Part shown: positions 52,638-60,941 of the stretch, in pieces
Layout of the letters: each line of letters opens with the position of its first letter
How positions within the stretch are numbered: the stretch's first letter is position 1
Assembly (NCBI GenBank): GCA_902784755.1
Contig: CACZVX010000011.1
Span: 21,657-85,656 of the forward strand
Length of the DNA stretch: 64,000 nucleotides
Source of the DNA: an uncultured Prevotellaceae bacterium
Lineage (GTDB): Bacteria; Bacteroidota; Bacteroidia; Bacteroidales; Bacteroidaceae
Direction of reading: 5' to 3'
Program-made: the position numbers and the translations under genes
Notes under the pieces: model-generated
What the model was told of the DNA's origin: nothing
What the model saw: the letters and a program-made list of their open reading frames with translations, nothing else
Database searches by the model: none

Positions 52638-52996
52638 GCCGGAGGTCCCCGCTGGGAATGGGAGATGATCACGCTGCAGGGCGCATAGTGAATCTGCCAC
52701 TGGCGTGATACCTGATGAATGATGAAAAGGAATAAAGAACCAACTACAACGGCGGGAATGAAAGGCAACGTCAGGAACTGACAGAGCACGCAGTTGTAGG
52801 TGTGGCTGTCGGCCGCTGAAAGATGGCCGGCATGAGAAATATGTTGGGCGCACTGTTCACACTCGGGGGACAAAGCCTCTTCGTGGACGTGCAGCGCCGA
52901 AAGCAGCATCATCGGCACGAAAACCGACAACAGAATACGGGCAAAGAGTTGTCTCCGCCGTTCCAGTGCTTCTATGATGCTGTCCTGTTTTTTCAT
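52628..52996 (-). CDS. Small membrane protein with Cys/His pairs, metal-uptake associated
   Basis: The 122-residue protein has an N-terminal membrane helix (about 18-38), then HVHEEA, CEQCAQH, HAGH, DSH and CVLC, a second helix (about 78-98) and a C-terminal SQRGPPALF. The spaced Cys-x2-Cys and His residues suggest metal binding on the periplasmic side. It resembles small DUF2946-like proteins that accompany metal-linked TonB receptors. It is the first gene of a two-gene transcript with the receptor at 50528. The -7 box (53005-53012, minus) ends only 8 nt from the ATG, so its mRNA would have almost no leader. The exact function is unknown. Confidence 0.75.
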   Translation of the reverse strand: MKKQDSIIEALERRRQLFARILLSVFVPMMLLSALHVHEEALSPECEQCAQHISHAGHLSAADSHTYNCVLCQFLTLPFIPAVVVGSLFLFIIHQVSRQWQIHYAPCSVIISHSQRGPPALF

Positions 52997-53004
52997 TTCG
53001 CGTG

Positions 53005-53012
53005 CAAAGATA
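53005..53012 (-). promoter_or_regulatory. -7 box of the small metal-linked gene
   Basis: TATCTTTG on the minus strand, ending 8 nt before the start codon; the predicted leader is about 5 nt. Confidence 0.55.
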
Positions 53013-53070
53013 GCAAATAATTCATAATTAATAGTTTATCGTTCATGGTTTTTCTTTTTTTTGCCTTTTT

Positions 53071-53103
53071 ACTTTTTTACTTTTTTACTTTTTACTATCT
53101 TTG
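53071..53103 (+). promoter_or_regulatory. Promoter of the metallophosphoesterase gene with ACTTTTTT repeats in the spacer
   Basis: TATCTTTG (53096-53103) is the -7 box, 5 nt before the ATG. Upstream, ACTTTTTT occurs twice and ACTTTTT once (53071-53093), filling the region between the -33 and -7 positions. Changes in copy number would alter the promoter spacing. Confidence 0.55.
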
Positions 53104-53108
53104 CCGCC

Positions 53109-54230
53109 ATGAAAATGGGATTACTGTTGTTTATGCTGCTGCCGCTGGCGGCCTTAGTGTACGTGTTATGGCATGTGTATCAGTTGCTTCCACTGCCCAC
53201 TTGGGGCAAATGGCTGGTGGTTGTCTTGATGACAATGGCCTTCGGTATGCTGTTCGTCGGAGTGAGCCGTCGGTTGGATGAGATGCCGATGATGCTAGCT
53301 ACCATTGTCTATGAGATAGGCACTTCGTCGTTGATTATACTGCTCTATCTGTTTATGCTCTTCCTGGTGCTCGACTTTGGAAGACTCTGTCATCTGGTGC
53401 CTGGCACGCTGATGAAGAACAGTCTTTGGGGCTCGCTTCTTGTCTTTGGCATTATCCTCGTGACATTTATCTATGGTGGCCTGCATTATCATCATAAGGA
53501 GAGGGAGGAGATAGAGCTGACGAAAGACGAAATACGAAATACGAAGACGATTGTGATGATGAGTGATTTGCATCTAGGTTATCACAATCAGCGTCCGGAA
53601 CTCCACCGGTGGGTGGAAATGATAAATGCTGAGAATCCCGACTTGATTCTTATTGCCGGTGACATTATCGACCGTAGCATCCGTCCGTTAGAGGAGCAAA
53701 AGATGTGGGAGGAGTTCCGGCATTTGAAAGCTCCCGTGGTGGCTTGTCTGGGAAATCATGAGTATTATGCTGGACAACCCAATTCGCTCAGTTTCTATGA
53801 GAAGGCGGGCATCCGACTGCTCAGGGATGAAATACTCTTGATGGATGACCTTGCCATTGTAGGACGCGATGACCGTACGAATCCTCACCGCAAGTCGGTG
53901 AAGGCCCTTACAGCCAACATTGATCACTCGAAATACATCATTCTGCTGGATCACCAGCCTTACCATTTGGAAAGGACAGAGGCCGCTGGCGTGGACTTCC
54001 AATTGAGTGGTCATACTCATTATGGACAAGTGTGGCCTATTTCCTGGATTACGAATTCCATCTACGAGTGTGCCTACGGTCCCCATCAGCGCGGCAACAC
54101 GCATTACTATGTTTCTTCCGGCATCGGCATTTGGGGAGGAAAGTTCCGCATCGGCACAAACTCGGAATATGTGGTTGCCACACTAAAACCTCATTTCTTA
54201 CCCCGAAAGGCATCGAATCCAAGACCATAG
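53109..54230 (+). CDS. Membrane metallophosphoesterase
   Basis: The ATG at 53109 is chosen because the TTG at 53061 lies upstream of the promoter. The 373-residue protein has four or so membrane helices in its first 130 residues and a C-terminal calcineurin-like phosphoesterase domain with all motifs: MSDLHLG, AGDIIDR, LGNHEYY, DHQPYH and SGHTHYGQ. YaeI-like relatives act on lipid-linked or nucleotide phosphoesters at the membrane. The linker before the catalytic domain is encoded by an ACGAAATACGAAATACGAAG-like simple repeat (near 53520-53545). The last 40 nt overlap the convergent YitT-like gene. The substrate is unknown. Confidence 0.88.
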   Translation: MKMGLLLFMLLPLAALVYVLWHVYQLLPLPTWGKWLVVVLMTMAFGMLFVGVSRRLDEMPMMLATIVYEIGTSSLIILLYLFMLFLVLDFGRLCHLVPGTLMKNSLWGSLLVFGIILVTFIYGGLHYHHKEREEIELTKDEIRNTKTIVMMSDLHLGYHNQRPELHRWVEMINAENPDLILIAGDIIDRSIRPLEEQKMWEEFRHLKAPVVACLGNHEYYAGQPNSLSFYEKAGIRLLRDEILLMDDLAIVGRDDRTNPHRKSVKALTANIDHSKYIILLDHQPYHLERTEAAGVDFQLSGHTHYGQVWPISWITNSIYECAYGPHQRGNTHYYVSSGIGIWGGKFRIGTNSEYVVATLKPHFLPRKASNPRP

Positions 54231-55075
54231 ACACCAATGACGGCACTTTGTGAGACGAAGGCGTTGGGATCTATCTCGTTGATGATGTCGAAGATTTCGG
54301 AAGATTTCTTCTGATGGCACAAGACGAAGAGCATTTTGACAGGGCGTCCTGTGTAGGAGCCACGACCGTCGAAAATAGTACAGCCGCAGTCGGCATCCTC
54401 ATTGATGACTTTGGAGATTTCCTCATGTTTGTCGGTAATGATGCAGAACTGTACGGAACGGCGCACCATATTGACGACGTAATCCACAAAAAGGGAGGAA
54501 ATGAATAGATAGACATAACCGTAGATCACCATTTCCCAGTCTTTCAGTACGAGATAGCTGGAAGTGACGATAATGACATCTACCAAGAGGATGACATGCC
54601 CCAATGAGATGTCGTAGTAACGGTGAACCATGGCAGCTATCGTGTCAGTACCGCCAGTACTGCCATTCACGGAGAGTCCCAGACCTGCACTGGTACCCAT
54701 GAAGAAGGCGCCTACTACGGTTGCCATGAAGGGCTGGTCTGCCAATAGCGTGGAACCTTCAGCCCATTGCTGCACAAAAATGATGAAGACGGAGAAGCAG
54801 CCTACGGCATAAATGGTCTTCAGACAGAATCCCCATCCCAAGATGCGGAGGGCAAAGATGAGCAGGAGAACGTTGAGAATGAAATAGGTGACGGCAACAG
54901 GGATATTCATGCTCCAGTAGAAGATGGAGGCAATACCGCCGATGCCGCCCATGGTGATATGGTTGGGAAGTAGGAAAACGCCCAAGCCAATACTGCCCAT
55001 CAGCATGGCGAGTGCAATCACCAGCAGGTCGCGCAAGGTGTGGCGATTTGTTCTTTTAGTTTTATTCGTAGTCAT
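54191..55075 (-). CDS. YitT-family membrane protein
   Basis: The 294-residue protein has five or six membrane helices (about 15-205) with family features such as GVFLLPNHITMGGIGGIA near 32 and GLGLSVNGSTGGTDTIA near 132, followed by a soluble DUF2179 domain (about 210-294; VKMLFVLCHQKKSSEIF, DPNAFVS). YitT proteins are widespread inner-membrane proteins without a settled biochemical role; some act as small-molecule or metabolite exporters. It converges with the metallophosphoesterase gene and overlaps it by 40 nt, so both stops lie within coding sequence of the other. Confidence 0.88.
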   Translation of the reverse strand: MTTNKTKRTNRHTLRDLLVIALAMLMGSIGLGVFLLPNHITMGGIGGIASIFYWSMNIPVAVTYFILNVLLLIFALRILGWGFCLKTIYAVGCFSVFIIFVQQWAEGSTLLADQPFMATVVGAFFMGTSAGLGLSVNGSTGGTDTIAAMVHRYYDISLGHVILLVDVIIVTSSYLVLKDWEMVIYGYVYLFISSLFVDYVVNMVRRSVQFCIITDKHEEISKVINEDADCGCTIFDGRGSYTGRPVKMLFVLCHQKKSSEIFDIINEIDPNAFVSQSAVIGVYGLGFDAFRGKK

Positions 55076-55121
55076 CAGGGTGAATATTTTACAGTATCAT
55101 TCCGTTCAATTCATACATTCT

Positions 55122-55592
55122 TCAATCTGCATTCGCATTCTTTTCTTTTTCTTTCTGATTCCTTTTCATGATACTTCTGACGCGGTTGACAAACTGTTGG
55201 GAACCTTTGATGGTGTAGTGAATACCCATTTTCCAGATGCGGGCAGCCTTGTCGATGTCGTTTTCAGGATTGAATCTCGACATGACGACGACAAACATTT
55301 CTTTTGATTTCTCACGGCTGAGACGGTCGTTGAGAGTAAAACGGCGACTGTCGCCACGGCTTTTCAGGATATTATTGCACTCACGTACGAGAACGGGAGA
55401 AATCTGAAGCACGCCCACATATATGCCATTGCGGGTTCTTTCGTTGCCGCGACTTTCAATCTCAATGATTGCGTCTATCACGGGGTTCCAGTCGAATTCT
55501 TCATTCTGCTTATCCTCCTGGGCCATCAGTGGCAAAGCCAGCGGAAGCATCAAAAGAAGCATCAGACTGCGAAGTTTTCTTGAATGTTTCAT
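55122..55592 (-). CDS. Secreted protein with a transglycosylase (SLT)-like segment
   Basis: The 156-residue protein has a signal peptide (to about 25, LPLMAQ). The short region IDAIIEIESRGNE followed by NGIYVGVLQISPVLV recalls the catalytic Glu and GLMQI motif of lysozyme-like SLT domains. Beyond that, similarity cannot be judged by eye. The C-terminus is very basic (MKRNQKEKEKN). It may act on peptidoglycan in the periplasm or may be an inactive relative. It is transcribed leftward; a -7-like TACCTTTA lies at 55639-55646. Confidence 0.6.
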   Translation of the reverse strand: MKHSRKLRSLMLLLMLPLALPLMAQEDKQNEEFDWNPVIDAIIEIESRGNERTRNGIYVGVLQISPVLVRECNNILKSRGDSRRFTLNDRLSREKSKEMFVVVMSRFNPENDIDKAARIWKMGIHYTIKGSQQFVNRVRSIMKRNQKEKEKNANAD

Positions 55593-55750
55593 TTTTCTTT
55601 TGTTTCGGTTAGGATTTTAAAAATACGGAAATCGGCTGTAAAGGTACTCATTTTTACATAATTATCAAAATTTACGTATTTTATTTGACTTTTTTTGGTA
55701 AAACATGAAAAACAATACAGATTTTTCTTGTTTTTGTTTGAAATATTTTT

Positions 55751-55758
55751 TATTTTTG
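55751..55758 (+). promoter_or_regulatory. -7 box of the small lipoprotein gene
   Basis: TATTTTTG lies 64 nt before the ATG at 55823, in an AT-rich divergent region; the -33 element is unclear. Confidence 0.5.
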
Positions 55759-55822
55759 CATCAAAATGGAATAATATAGCAATTTTCATTAAGAAATCTG
55801 CGTGTTATAAATTAACTGAAGT

Positions 55823-56437
55823 ATGAGGAAATGGACGAGCATCATGGTTGTCTTCGCTTTGGGTATTCTGCTGGCCTCATGTGGTGGCAGGAAGACAGCT
55901 GACAAGAATCAGACAGCAGTTATGGAATCTCTGGACAGTCTGGAACGGCAGGCAGAGGTTGAGAAGCAACTGGAAGAAAACCAGGAAGACATCAAGGCTT
56001 TGTGGGATGATGAAATCGGTGAAGACAAGGCTATCGACAAGTATGCCCTCGCAGGCGAGTATGTGTATCTGAGCAGTGAGGACGGCAAGGAAGGCATGCT
56101 CCTCACGTTCTATCTGGACGGGCGTAATGAGAACAATTTCGACGGTATTCCCATCAAGGAAAACGAGCGGATGGCCTTTTACGGTAAGAACTTGATTGTT
56201 ACTATCAACAAGCAGGACTCCATGCAGAACATTTATTTTGAGAATACGGAGCGTGAGGGATTAAATCCTGTATTGGTAGTAACGGAAAAAGGCGGACGGC
56301 AGTTCTTCTATGACAATGCGGGTGGAGTTATATCCCGGCCTGAAGCTAAGAAAATTATGTCGTTGTTTAACGACACCACTGCCACACCCCTGGAAAAGGT
56401 GCTGAAAGGTTGGAAAAAGCTGAATTTTGAAGTCTAG
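55823..56437 (+). CDS. Lipoprotein of unknown function
   Basis: The 204-residue protein has a signal peptide and lipobox (LLASC, Cys20), then a Glu/Gln-rich segment predicted to be helical or coiled coil (about 33-65; SLERQAEVEKQLEENQED), and a C-terminal beta-rich part with DGKEGMLLTFYLDGR and VVTEKGGRQFFYDN. No family is recognised. It is alone between its own promoter and a tRNA gene on the opposite strand. Attachment to the inner or outer membrane is likely; the role is unknown. Confidence 0.75.
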   Translation: MRKWTSIMVVFALGILLASCGGRKTADKNQTAVMESLDSLERQAEVEKQLEENQEDIKALWDDEIGEDKAIDKYALAGEYVYLSSEDGKEGMLLTFYLDGRNENNFDGIPIKENERMAFYGKNLIVTINKQDSMQNIYFENTEREGLNPVLVVTEKGGRQFFYDNAGGVISRPEAKKIMSLFNDTTATPLEKVLKGWKKLNFEV

Positions 56438-56450
56438 TCTTAATTGAGAG

Positions 56451-56522
56451 TAGTCCCACCGAGAATCGAACTCGGATCTAATCTTTAGGAGAGACTTGTT
56501 CTATCCATTGAACTATAGGACC
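56451..56522 (-). tRNA. tRNA-Arg (anticodon CCT)
   Basis: Read on the minus strand, a full cloverleaf is visible: acceptor GGTCCTA/TGGGACT, D arm GTTC-N8-GAAC, anticodon stem AGTCT/AGATT with loop CTCCTAA (anticodon CCT, reading AGG), and T arm CCGAG-TTCGATT-CTCGG. The discriminator base is A and CCA is not encoded. Arginine is assigned from the anticodon. Confidence 0.93.
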
Positions 56523-56635
56523 CTTTTATGAGCTTGGGTGTTGGATGTTGGGTGTTAGGTGTTGGTAGATTGATTACACCTCAAAAGGTAATCATAACTC
56601 TACATTCTACACTCTCCACTCTACATTCAAACCTA

Positions 56636-58735
56636 TCATCCCACCTGACTGCCGGGCTTCACGTCCTTCGTGGTGGTTACCACGCTGAGACTTTCGTCGC
56701 TATCCACGGCTGAGAGAATCATGCCTTGGCTCTCGATACCCATCATCTTGCGGGGCTCGAAGTTGGCCACGAAGAGCACACGCTTGCCGATGAGTTCCTC
56801 GGGATTTTCGTAGAAGGCAGCAATGCCGGAGCAGATGGTACGGTCCTGACCACTGCCGTCATCAAGAGTGAACTGCAGGAGTTTCTTCGACTTCTTCACT
56901 TTCTGACAGTCCTTGATGAGTCCTACGCGGATATCGAGTTTTTCGAAAGTTTCGAAAGGAACGTTCTCCTTCACGGGTGCAGCCTTATAGTTGGCAGCAG
57001 CGTTGGCTTTCTTGGTAGCTTCCAGTTTGTCGATCTGCTTCTGAATCACGTCATCCTCGAGTTTCTCGAAGAGCAGTGAAGGCTCGCCAAGCTGATGACC
57101 AGCAGGCAGGATGTTGGTGTTGCCGAGTTCCTCCCAGTTGCATTCCTTCATGCAGAGCATGTCGCGAAGTTTCTTCGAAGAGAAGGGCAGGAAAGGCTCA
57201 AAAGCAATGCTGAGATTGGCAGAGAGTTGCAAACAAATATTGAGAATGGTTGCCACACGCTTGGGTCCTCCCTCTCCTTCGGGAAGGGTCGGGGAGGGGT
57301 TCTTCCATTCTTTCCAAGGCTCGCAGTCGGTGATGTATTTGTTACCGATACGGGCAAGATTCATCGCCTCTTTCTGAGCATCGCGGAACTTAAACTGATC
57401 AAGCAGCTGCTCCACCTTCTGTTTCACGTCCTTGAATTCCTCAATAGCCTGTTTGTCGATATCCAGCAGTTCGCCGCATTCGGGAACGATACTGTTGAAA
57501 TATTTCTTCGTCAGCTGCAGGGCGCGGTTCACGAAGTTTCCGTAGATTGCCACAAGTTCAGAGTTGTTGCGCTCCTGGAAATCCTTCCACATGAAGTTGT
57601 TGTCCTTGGTCTCGGGGGCATTTGCTGTGAGCACATAGCGCAGCACATCCTGTTTGCCTGGCATATCCTCCAGATACTCATGGAGCCATACGGCCCAGTT
57701 GCGGGAAGTGGAAATCTTGTCGTTCTCTAGATTCAGGAACTCATTGGCTGGCACATTGTCGGGCATGATATAGCCGCCATGTGCTTTCATCATCACTGGG
57801 AAGATGAGGCAGTGGAACACAATATTGTCTTTACCGATAAAATGTACCAGACGGGTTTCGTCGTCCTGCCACCATTTCTGCCAGGTTCCCCAACGCTCAG
57901 GATTGCTTTCGCAGAGCTCCTTCGTGTTGGAAATATAACCGATAGGCGCATCAAACCAAACATAGAGCACCTTGCCTTCAGCTCCCTCTACAGGAACGGG
58001 AATACCCCAATCAAGATCACGCGTCATGGCACGTGGCTGCAAGTCCATATCCAACCAGCTCTTGCACTGGCCGTAAACATTCGGACGCCACTCTTTATGG
58101 CCTTCCAGAATCCACTGTTTCAGCCACTCCTGATACTCGTTCAGCGGCAGATACCAGTTCTTGGTTTCCTTCAGCACTGGCTGAGAACCGCTGATGGTAC
58201 TCTTCGGATTGATGAGCTCTGTAGGTGAAAGGTCGCGACCGCACTTCTCACACTGGTCGCCGTAGGCTCCCTCGTTGTGGCAATGCGGGCATTCGCCGGT
58301 GATATAGCGGTCGGCAAGGAACTGCTTGGCCTCTTCGTCGTAATATTGCATGGTAGTCTCTTCCACCAGTTTGCCTTCCTCGTAGAGTTTGCGGAAGAAG
58401 TCGCTGGCAAACTTGTGGTGAGTCTTTGAAGTGGTCCGTGAATACACGTCAAAAGAAATACCGAACTGCTCGAAAGAGTCCTTGATCATCTTGTGATAAC
58501 GGTCCACCACATCCTGCGGGGTAATACCTTCCTTACGGGCTCTCATGGTCACAGGCACACCGTGCTCATCAGAGCCGCCGATGAACATTACTTCTTCGCC
58601 TTTCAAACGGAGGTAACGCACGTAGATGTCAGCTGGAACATACACGCCAGCCAAGTGTCCGATATGCACACCACCATTGGCGTAAGGCAGTGCCGAAGTC
58701 ACGGTAGTGCGCTTGAATTTCCTATTCTCTTCCAT
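56636..58735 (-). CDS. metG: Methionyl-tRNA synthetase
   Basis: From ATG 58735 the protein has 699 residues. HIGHLAG (about 24-30) and KISTS form the class I ATP site, CPHCHNEG…CEKCGRD is a zinc knuckle, and the C-terminal 110 residues are an EMAP/Trbp111-type tRNA-binding domain ([20 protein letters not shown]). It charges tRNA-Met in the cytoplasm. Between EPWKEWK and KRVATIL, in the anticodon-binding helical part, a GC-rich palindromic element (57267-57304) adds about ten residues, [13 protein letters not shown]. This is a tolerated surface insertion in an essential enzyme. An in-frame start at 58759 lies in the promoter and is rejected. Confidence 0.97.
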   Translation of the reverse strand: MEENRKFKRTTVTSALPYANGGVHIGHLAGVYVPADIYVRYLRLKGEEVMFIGGSDEHGVPVTMRARKEGITPQDVVDRYHKMIKDSFEQFGISFDVYSRTTSKTHHKFASDFFRKLYEEGKLVEETTMQYYDEEAKQFLADRYITGECPHCHNEGAYGDQCEKCGRDLSPTELINPKSTISGSQPVLKETKNWYLPLNEYQEWLKQWILEGHKEWRPNVYGQCKSWLDMDLQPRAMTRDLDWGIPVPVEGAEGKVLYVWFDAPIGYISNTKELCESNPERWGTWQKWWQDDETRLVHFIGKDNIVFHCLIFPVMMKAHGGYIMPDNVPANEFLNLENDKISTSRNWAVWLHEYLEDMPGKQDVLRYVLTANAPETKDNNFMWKDFQERNNSELVAIYGNFVNRALQLTKKYFNSIVPECGELLDIDKQAIEEFKDVKQKVEQLLDQFKFRDAQKEAMNLARIGNKYITDCEPWKEWKNPSPTLPEGEGGPKRVATILNICLQLSANLSIAFEPFLPFSSKKLRDMLCMKECNWEELGNTNILPAGHQLGEPSLLFEKLEDDVIQKQIDKLEATKKANAAANYKAAPVKENVPFETFEKLDIRVGLIKDCQKVKKSKKLLQFTLDDGSGQDRTICSGIAAFYENPEELIGKRVLFVANFEPRKMMGIESQGMILSAVDSDESLSVVTTTKDVKPGSQVG
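57267..57304 (-). repeat. In-frame GC-rich palindromic element, copy 2
   Basis: CCTCCCTCTCC-TTCG-GGAAGGG, then TCGGGGAGGGGTTCTT on the plus strand. It is inverted relative to metG, so it is read from the other side compared with copies 1 and 3 and encodes [13 protein letters not shown]. Both orientations therefore stay open in the reading frame used. Confidence 0.72.
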
Positions 58736-58756
58736 TGCTTGTTTAATATTTGGGTG

Positions 58757-58764
58757 CAAAGGTA
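58757..58764 (-). promoter_or_regulatory. -7 box of metG
   Basis: TACCTTTG on the minus strand lies 21 nt before the metG ATG. A small inverted repeat (58881-58911, TACCTTCACG and near complement) lies further upstream; the rest of this gap shows nothing else. Confidence 0.5.
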
Positions 58765-58985
58765 GTGCAAAATTTCGAGTAAGCGAAGAGAAAACAAATT
58801 ATTTTGCTTTCTTGAGCGAGAGAAATTTATTTAAATGAGTGGAAAAACCAAATTTATTTGGATTTTTCCCGAATGCAGCCTACCTTCACGGCGCAAAGCG
58901 ACGTAAAGGTACTCCCTTTTCTCGTGGAATTGTTAAATCATAGCAAATAATTTGCCGAAAAGTTTATGGTATCAAAAATAATTCC

Positions 58986-58993
58986 TATCTTTG
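58986..58993 (+). promoter_or_regulatory. -7 box directly before the DUF2442 gene
   Basis: TATCTTTG ends 4 nt before the ATG, with TTTA (58963-58966) 19 nt upstream at the -33 place. Transcription would begin at or next to the start codon, giving a leaderless mRNA. Confidence 0.5.
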
Positions 58994-58997
58994 TTGT

Positions 58998-59405
58998 ATG
59001 AAGATTAAAGAAATTTGGTTCGATGCCGAACACATTTATGGTCGTGATGAGGAGGGGCATGAGTACAAGCAGTCACTCCTCTGGTATCCCAAGTTGCGGA
59101 CGGCAACCGATGAAGAAAGGGCTGCTTGCACTTTCGGTTTCGATGGCATACACTGGCGCGGACTTGACGAGGACATCAGTTTCGAGAGTTTCGCTTACGA
59201 CGATGCCGAGCCGACACCCCTGCAGCGATTCTTCCTTACCCACAAGGAAATCAACGTGGCAGAATTTGCCCGCTCATTGGGCATGAACGCCACATTGCTT
59301 CGCAATTACATCAATGGTTTCAAGAAACCTTCAGCCGAGCGAGAGAAAGCCATTCTTGCCCACATCCACAAGTTAGGCAAGGAAATGGTGGCAGCATGTT
59401 TCTGA
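58998..59405 (+). CDS. DUF2442-family protein with C-terminal helix-turn-helix
   Basis: The 135-residue protein starts with a DUF2442 domain (about 1-72; IWFDAEHIYG, LLWYPKLRTATDEERAAC, GIHWRGLDEDISFES) and ends with an XRE-like HTH (about 85-125; NVAEFARSLGMNATLLRNYINGFKKPSAERE). DUF2442 proteins often lie beside a DUF4160 partner in toxin-antitoxin-like pairs; no such partner is present here. The start is fixed by the domain's usual beginning. It is a single gene ended by a good terminator at 59479. A DNA-binding regulatory role is likely; the target is unknown. Confidence 0.82.
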   Translation: MKIKEIWFDAEHIYGRDEEGHEYKQSLLWYPKLRTATDEERAACTFGFDGIHWRGLDEDISFESFAYDDAEPTPLQRFFLTHKEINVAEFARSLGMNATLLRNYINGFKKPSAEREKAILAHIHKLGKEMVAACF

Positions 59406-59478
59406 TGACGTTGAGCATGGCGGCAATGGACTGTGCTGCTGAGGAAGAGGCATAAGCCATCGACATTAATCCATAACC

Positions 59479-59512
59479 AAGGGAGCATCCGGCATTCGGG
59501 TGCTCCCTTTTT
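59479..59512 (+). terminator. Terminator after the DUF2442 gene
   Basis: AAGGGAGCATCC (59479-59490) pairs with GGGTGCTCCCTT (59498-59509) with one wobble, followed by TTT to 59512. Confidence 0.85.
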
Positions 59513-59572
59513 CAATTCGGCCTCCTGTAACTTTTTCGCTTTTTACATACTATATAGATAGGAAGAAATAAC

Positions 59573-59795
59573 TATCTTTGCAGCGTAAACGCGGCGAAAC
59601 TGCTCGCGCTCTGCCAATCAAGCAAGCATATTGGCACTCGCTTAATCGCAGCTTTGCACTGCGATATCGTGTATAAACAAAGAAAAATAAAAGAAAAATG
59701 AAAAAAGTTGGCGTTTCCATAAAAAACGTGGGTTCTGAAGTGTCTTATATATAGAAGTGCCCTGGAAACGGGGTGCAAAGATTTGAAAGACTGAT
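59573..59795 (+). promoter_or_regulatory. Promoter and long leader of the ECF sigma operon
   Basis: TATCTTTG (59573-59580) would start a leader of about 212 nt. It can form GCCAAT/ATTGGC (59613-59618, 59630-59635) and ATCGCAG/CTGCGAT (59645-59651, 59659-59665) hairpins and contains an 18-codon frame at 59698-59754. The stretch between the terminator at 59512 and this box holds nothing recognisable. Confidence 0.45.
59698..59754 (+). CDS. Possible 18-residue leader peptide upstream of the sigma factor
   Basis: ATG AAA AAA GTT … TAG encodes MKKVGVSIKNVGSEVSYI, 41 nt before the sigma-factor start. The only support is its position in the long leader and a plausible basic start; it may be chance. 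Confidence 0.25.
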   Translation: MKKVGVSIKNVGSEVSYI

Positions 59796-60275
59796 ATGCT
59801 TGAACAGAGAATACTTGAACAGCTCTTCCGCCAGCACTACAGCGAGATGATTCATCTGGCCAGGGTCTTGCTGGGCAATGACGGTGAGGCTGAGGACGTG
59901 GTACAGGACATCTTTCTGCGTGTTGCCGATAGTGACATAACGCCTAAGAGTGAGGGGTATCTGCTCATTGCCGTGCGTAATGCCTGCATGAACCGCATCA
60001 GACAGATGCAACTACACGACAGAGTGAAAGATTTAATGCCGATAGAAGATGAGACAGACCTGCAACCCATCGACAAGCAATTGGAGCGGCTCGATGACAT
60101 TGCGGCTTTCGTTGATGAACAGTTAGAAGAACCGCATCGCAGCATCTTCCATCTTCGTTTCGATGAAGATCTGACTATTGCAGAGATGGCCCGTCGTCTC
60201 GGTCTGAATCCGAACACCACCTACAAGTATCTCGCCCAGAGCATTCAAAAAATCAGAAACCACTTCAAACGTTAA
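59796..60275 (+). CDS. ECF-type RNA polymerase sigma factor
   Basis: The 159-residue protein has sigma region 2 (about 8-75; FRQHYSEMIHLARVLLGNDGEAEDVVQDIF) and region 4 (about 100-155; EPHRSIFHLRFDEDLTIAEMARRLGLNPNTTYKYL with the HTH), without region 3, as usual for the ECF class. It should direct transcription of its own operon and perhaps others when released by the FecR-like protein encoded 12 nt downstream. The order sigma, FecR-like, STN-containing receptor is the classic cell-surface signalling unit. Confidence 0.92.
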   Translation: MLEQRILEQLFRQHYSEMIHLARVLLGNDGEAEDVVQDIFLRVADSDITPKSEGYLLIAVRNACMNRIRQMQLHDRVKDLMPIEDETDLQPIDKQLERLDDIAAFVDEQLEEPHRSIFHLRFDEDLTIAEMARRLGLNPNTTYKYLAQSIQKIRNHFKR

Positions 60276-60287
60276 AAGATTATTGCA

Positions 60288-60932
60288 ATGGAAACGACAA
60301 GTGAAAACATCCGCCAGCTACTGGAAATGCTCGACAATCCCGATGCTTACACCGAGCAGGAAATCCAGGACATCATCAACCGTGATGAAGATACACGTGA
60401 GACCTACCAGCTCATGGTAGAAGCCAAACGCAGCAGTCGCCTGCGCCAGAACAACAAGCCCGTCAATGTAGATGCAGCTTGGCAAAAGTTTAATCAGATA
60501 CATCAGCCTAAACGTCATGGTCTTGGCTGGATGAAGATAGCTGCCTCCTTCATCGGCATACTCCTTGTATCTGGTATTGCCCTTGCAGCCATCCATTTCG
60601 TCCGTCAGTCTCAGAAAGCCGAGGCAACAGAGCAGGAAGACACCACGGCGGTAGCAAATCCTTCAGTCATCACTCATCACTCTTCACTTCAAGGCGATAC
60701 CATCGCAGCACCACAGCCCATCATCTACGACAATATACCATTGGAAAAGATGCTGCCAGAGATTGCTGCTCATTACGATGTCAAGGTCACGTTTGTCAAT
60801 GATGAATCCCGACAACTCCGTTTCCGTTTCGTATGGAATCCGCAACAGGGCATCGACCAAGTAGTCAGCGACCTCAACCAGTTCGAGCGTCTGACCGTCA
60901 CGCTGAAGGACAATGAAATCACCGTAGAGTAG
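60288..60932 (+). CDS. Short FecR-like anti-sigma factor
   Basis: The 214-residue protein has an N-terminal cytoplasmic part (about 1-80) expected to bind the sigma factor, one membrane helix (about 85-105) and a C-terminal periplasmic domain (about 145-214; YDNIPLEKMLPEIAAHYDVKVTFVNDESRQLRFRF) like the DUF4974/STN-type end of FecR proteins. The central FecR beta-domain of the usual 300-350-residue proteins is missing. The spacer after the helix contains SVITHHSSL, encoded by a CATCACTCATCACTCTTCAC simple repeat of intergenic type. It should pass a signal from the receptor's STN domain to the sigma factor. Confidence 0.82.
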   Translation: METTSENIRQLLEMLDNPDAYTEQEIQDIINRDEDTRETYQLMVEAKRSSRLRQNNKPVNVDAAWQKFNQIHQPKRHGLGWMKIAASFIGILLVSGIALAAIHFVRQSQKAEATEQEDTTAVANPSVITHHSSLQGDTIAAPQPIIYDNIPLEKMLPEIAAHYDVKVTFVNDESRQLRFRFVWNPQQGIDQVVSDLNQFERLTVTLKDNEITVE

Positions 60933-60941
60933 TCTGCCGCC

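Noticed and set aside
58998-59405. Toxin-antitoxin pair
   Set aside because: No DUF4160 or other toxin-like partner frame is found on either side; only the DUF2442/HTH gene is present.
59581-59795. Known riboswitch in the sigma operon leader
   Set aside because: The hairpins are small and do not match the conserved core of any riboswitch class I can recognise.
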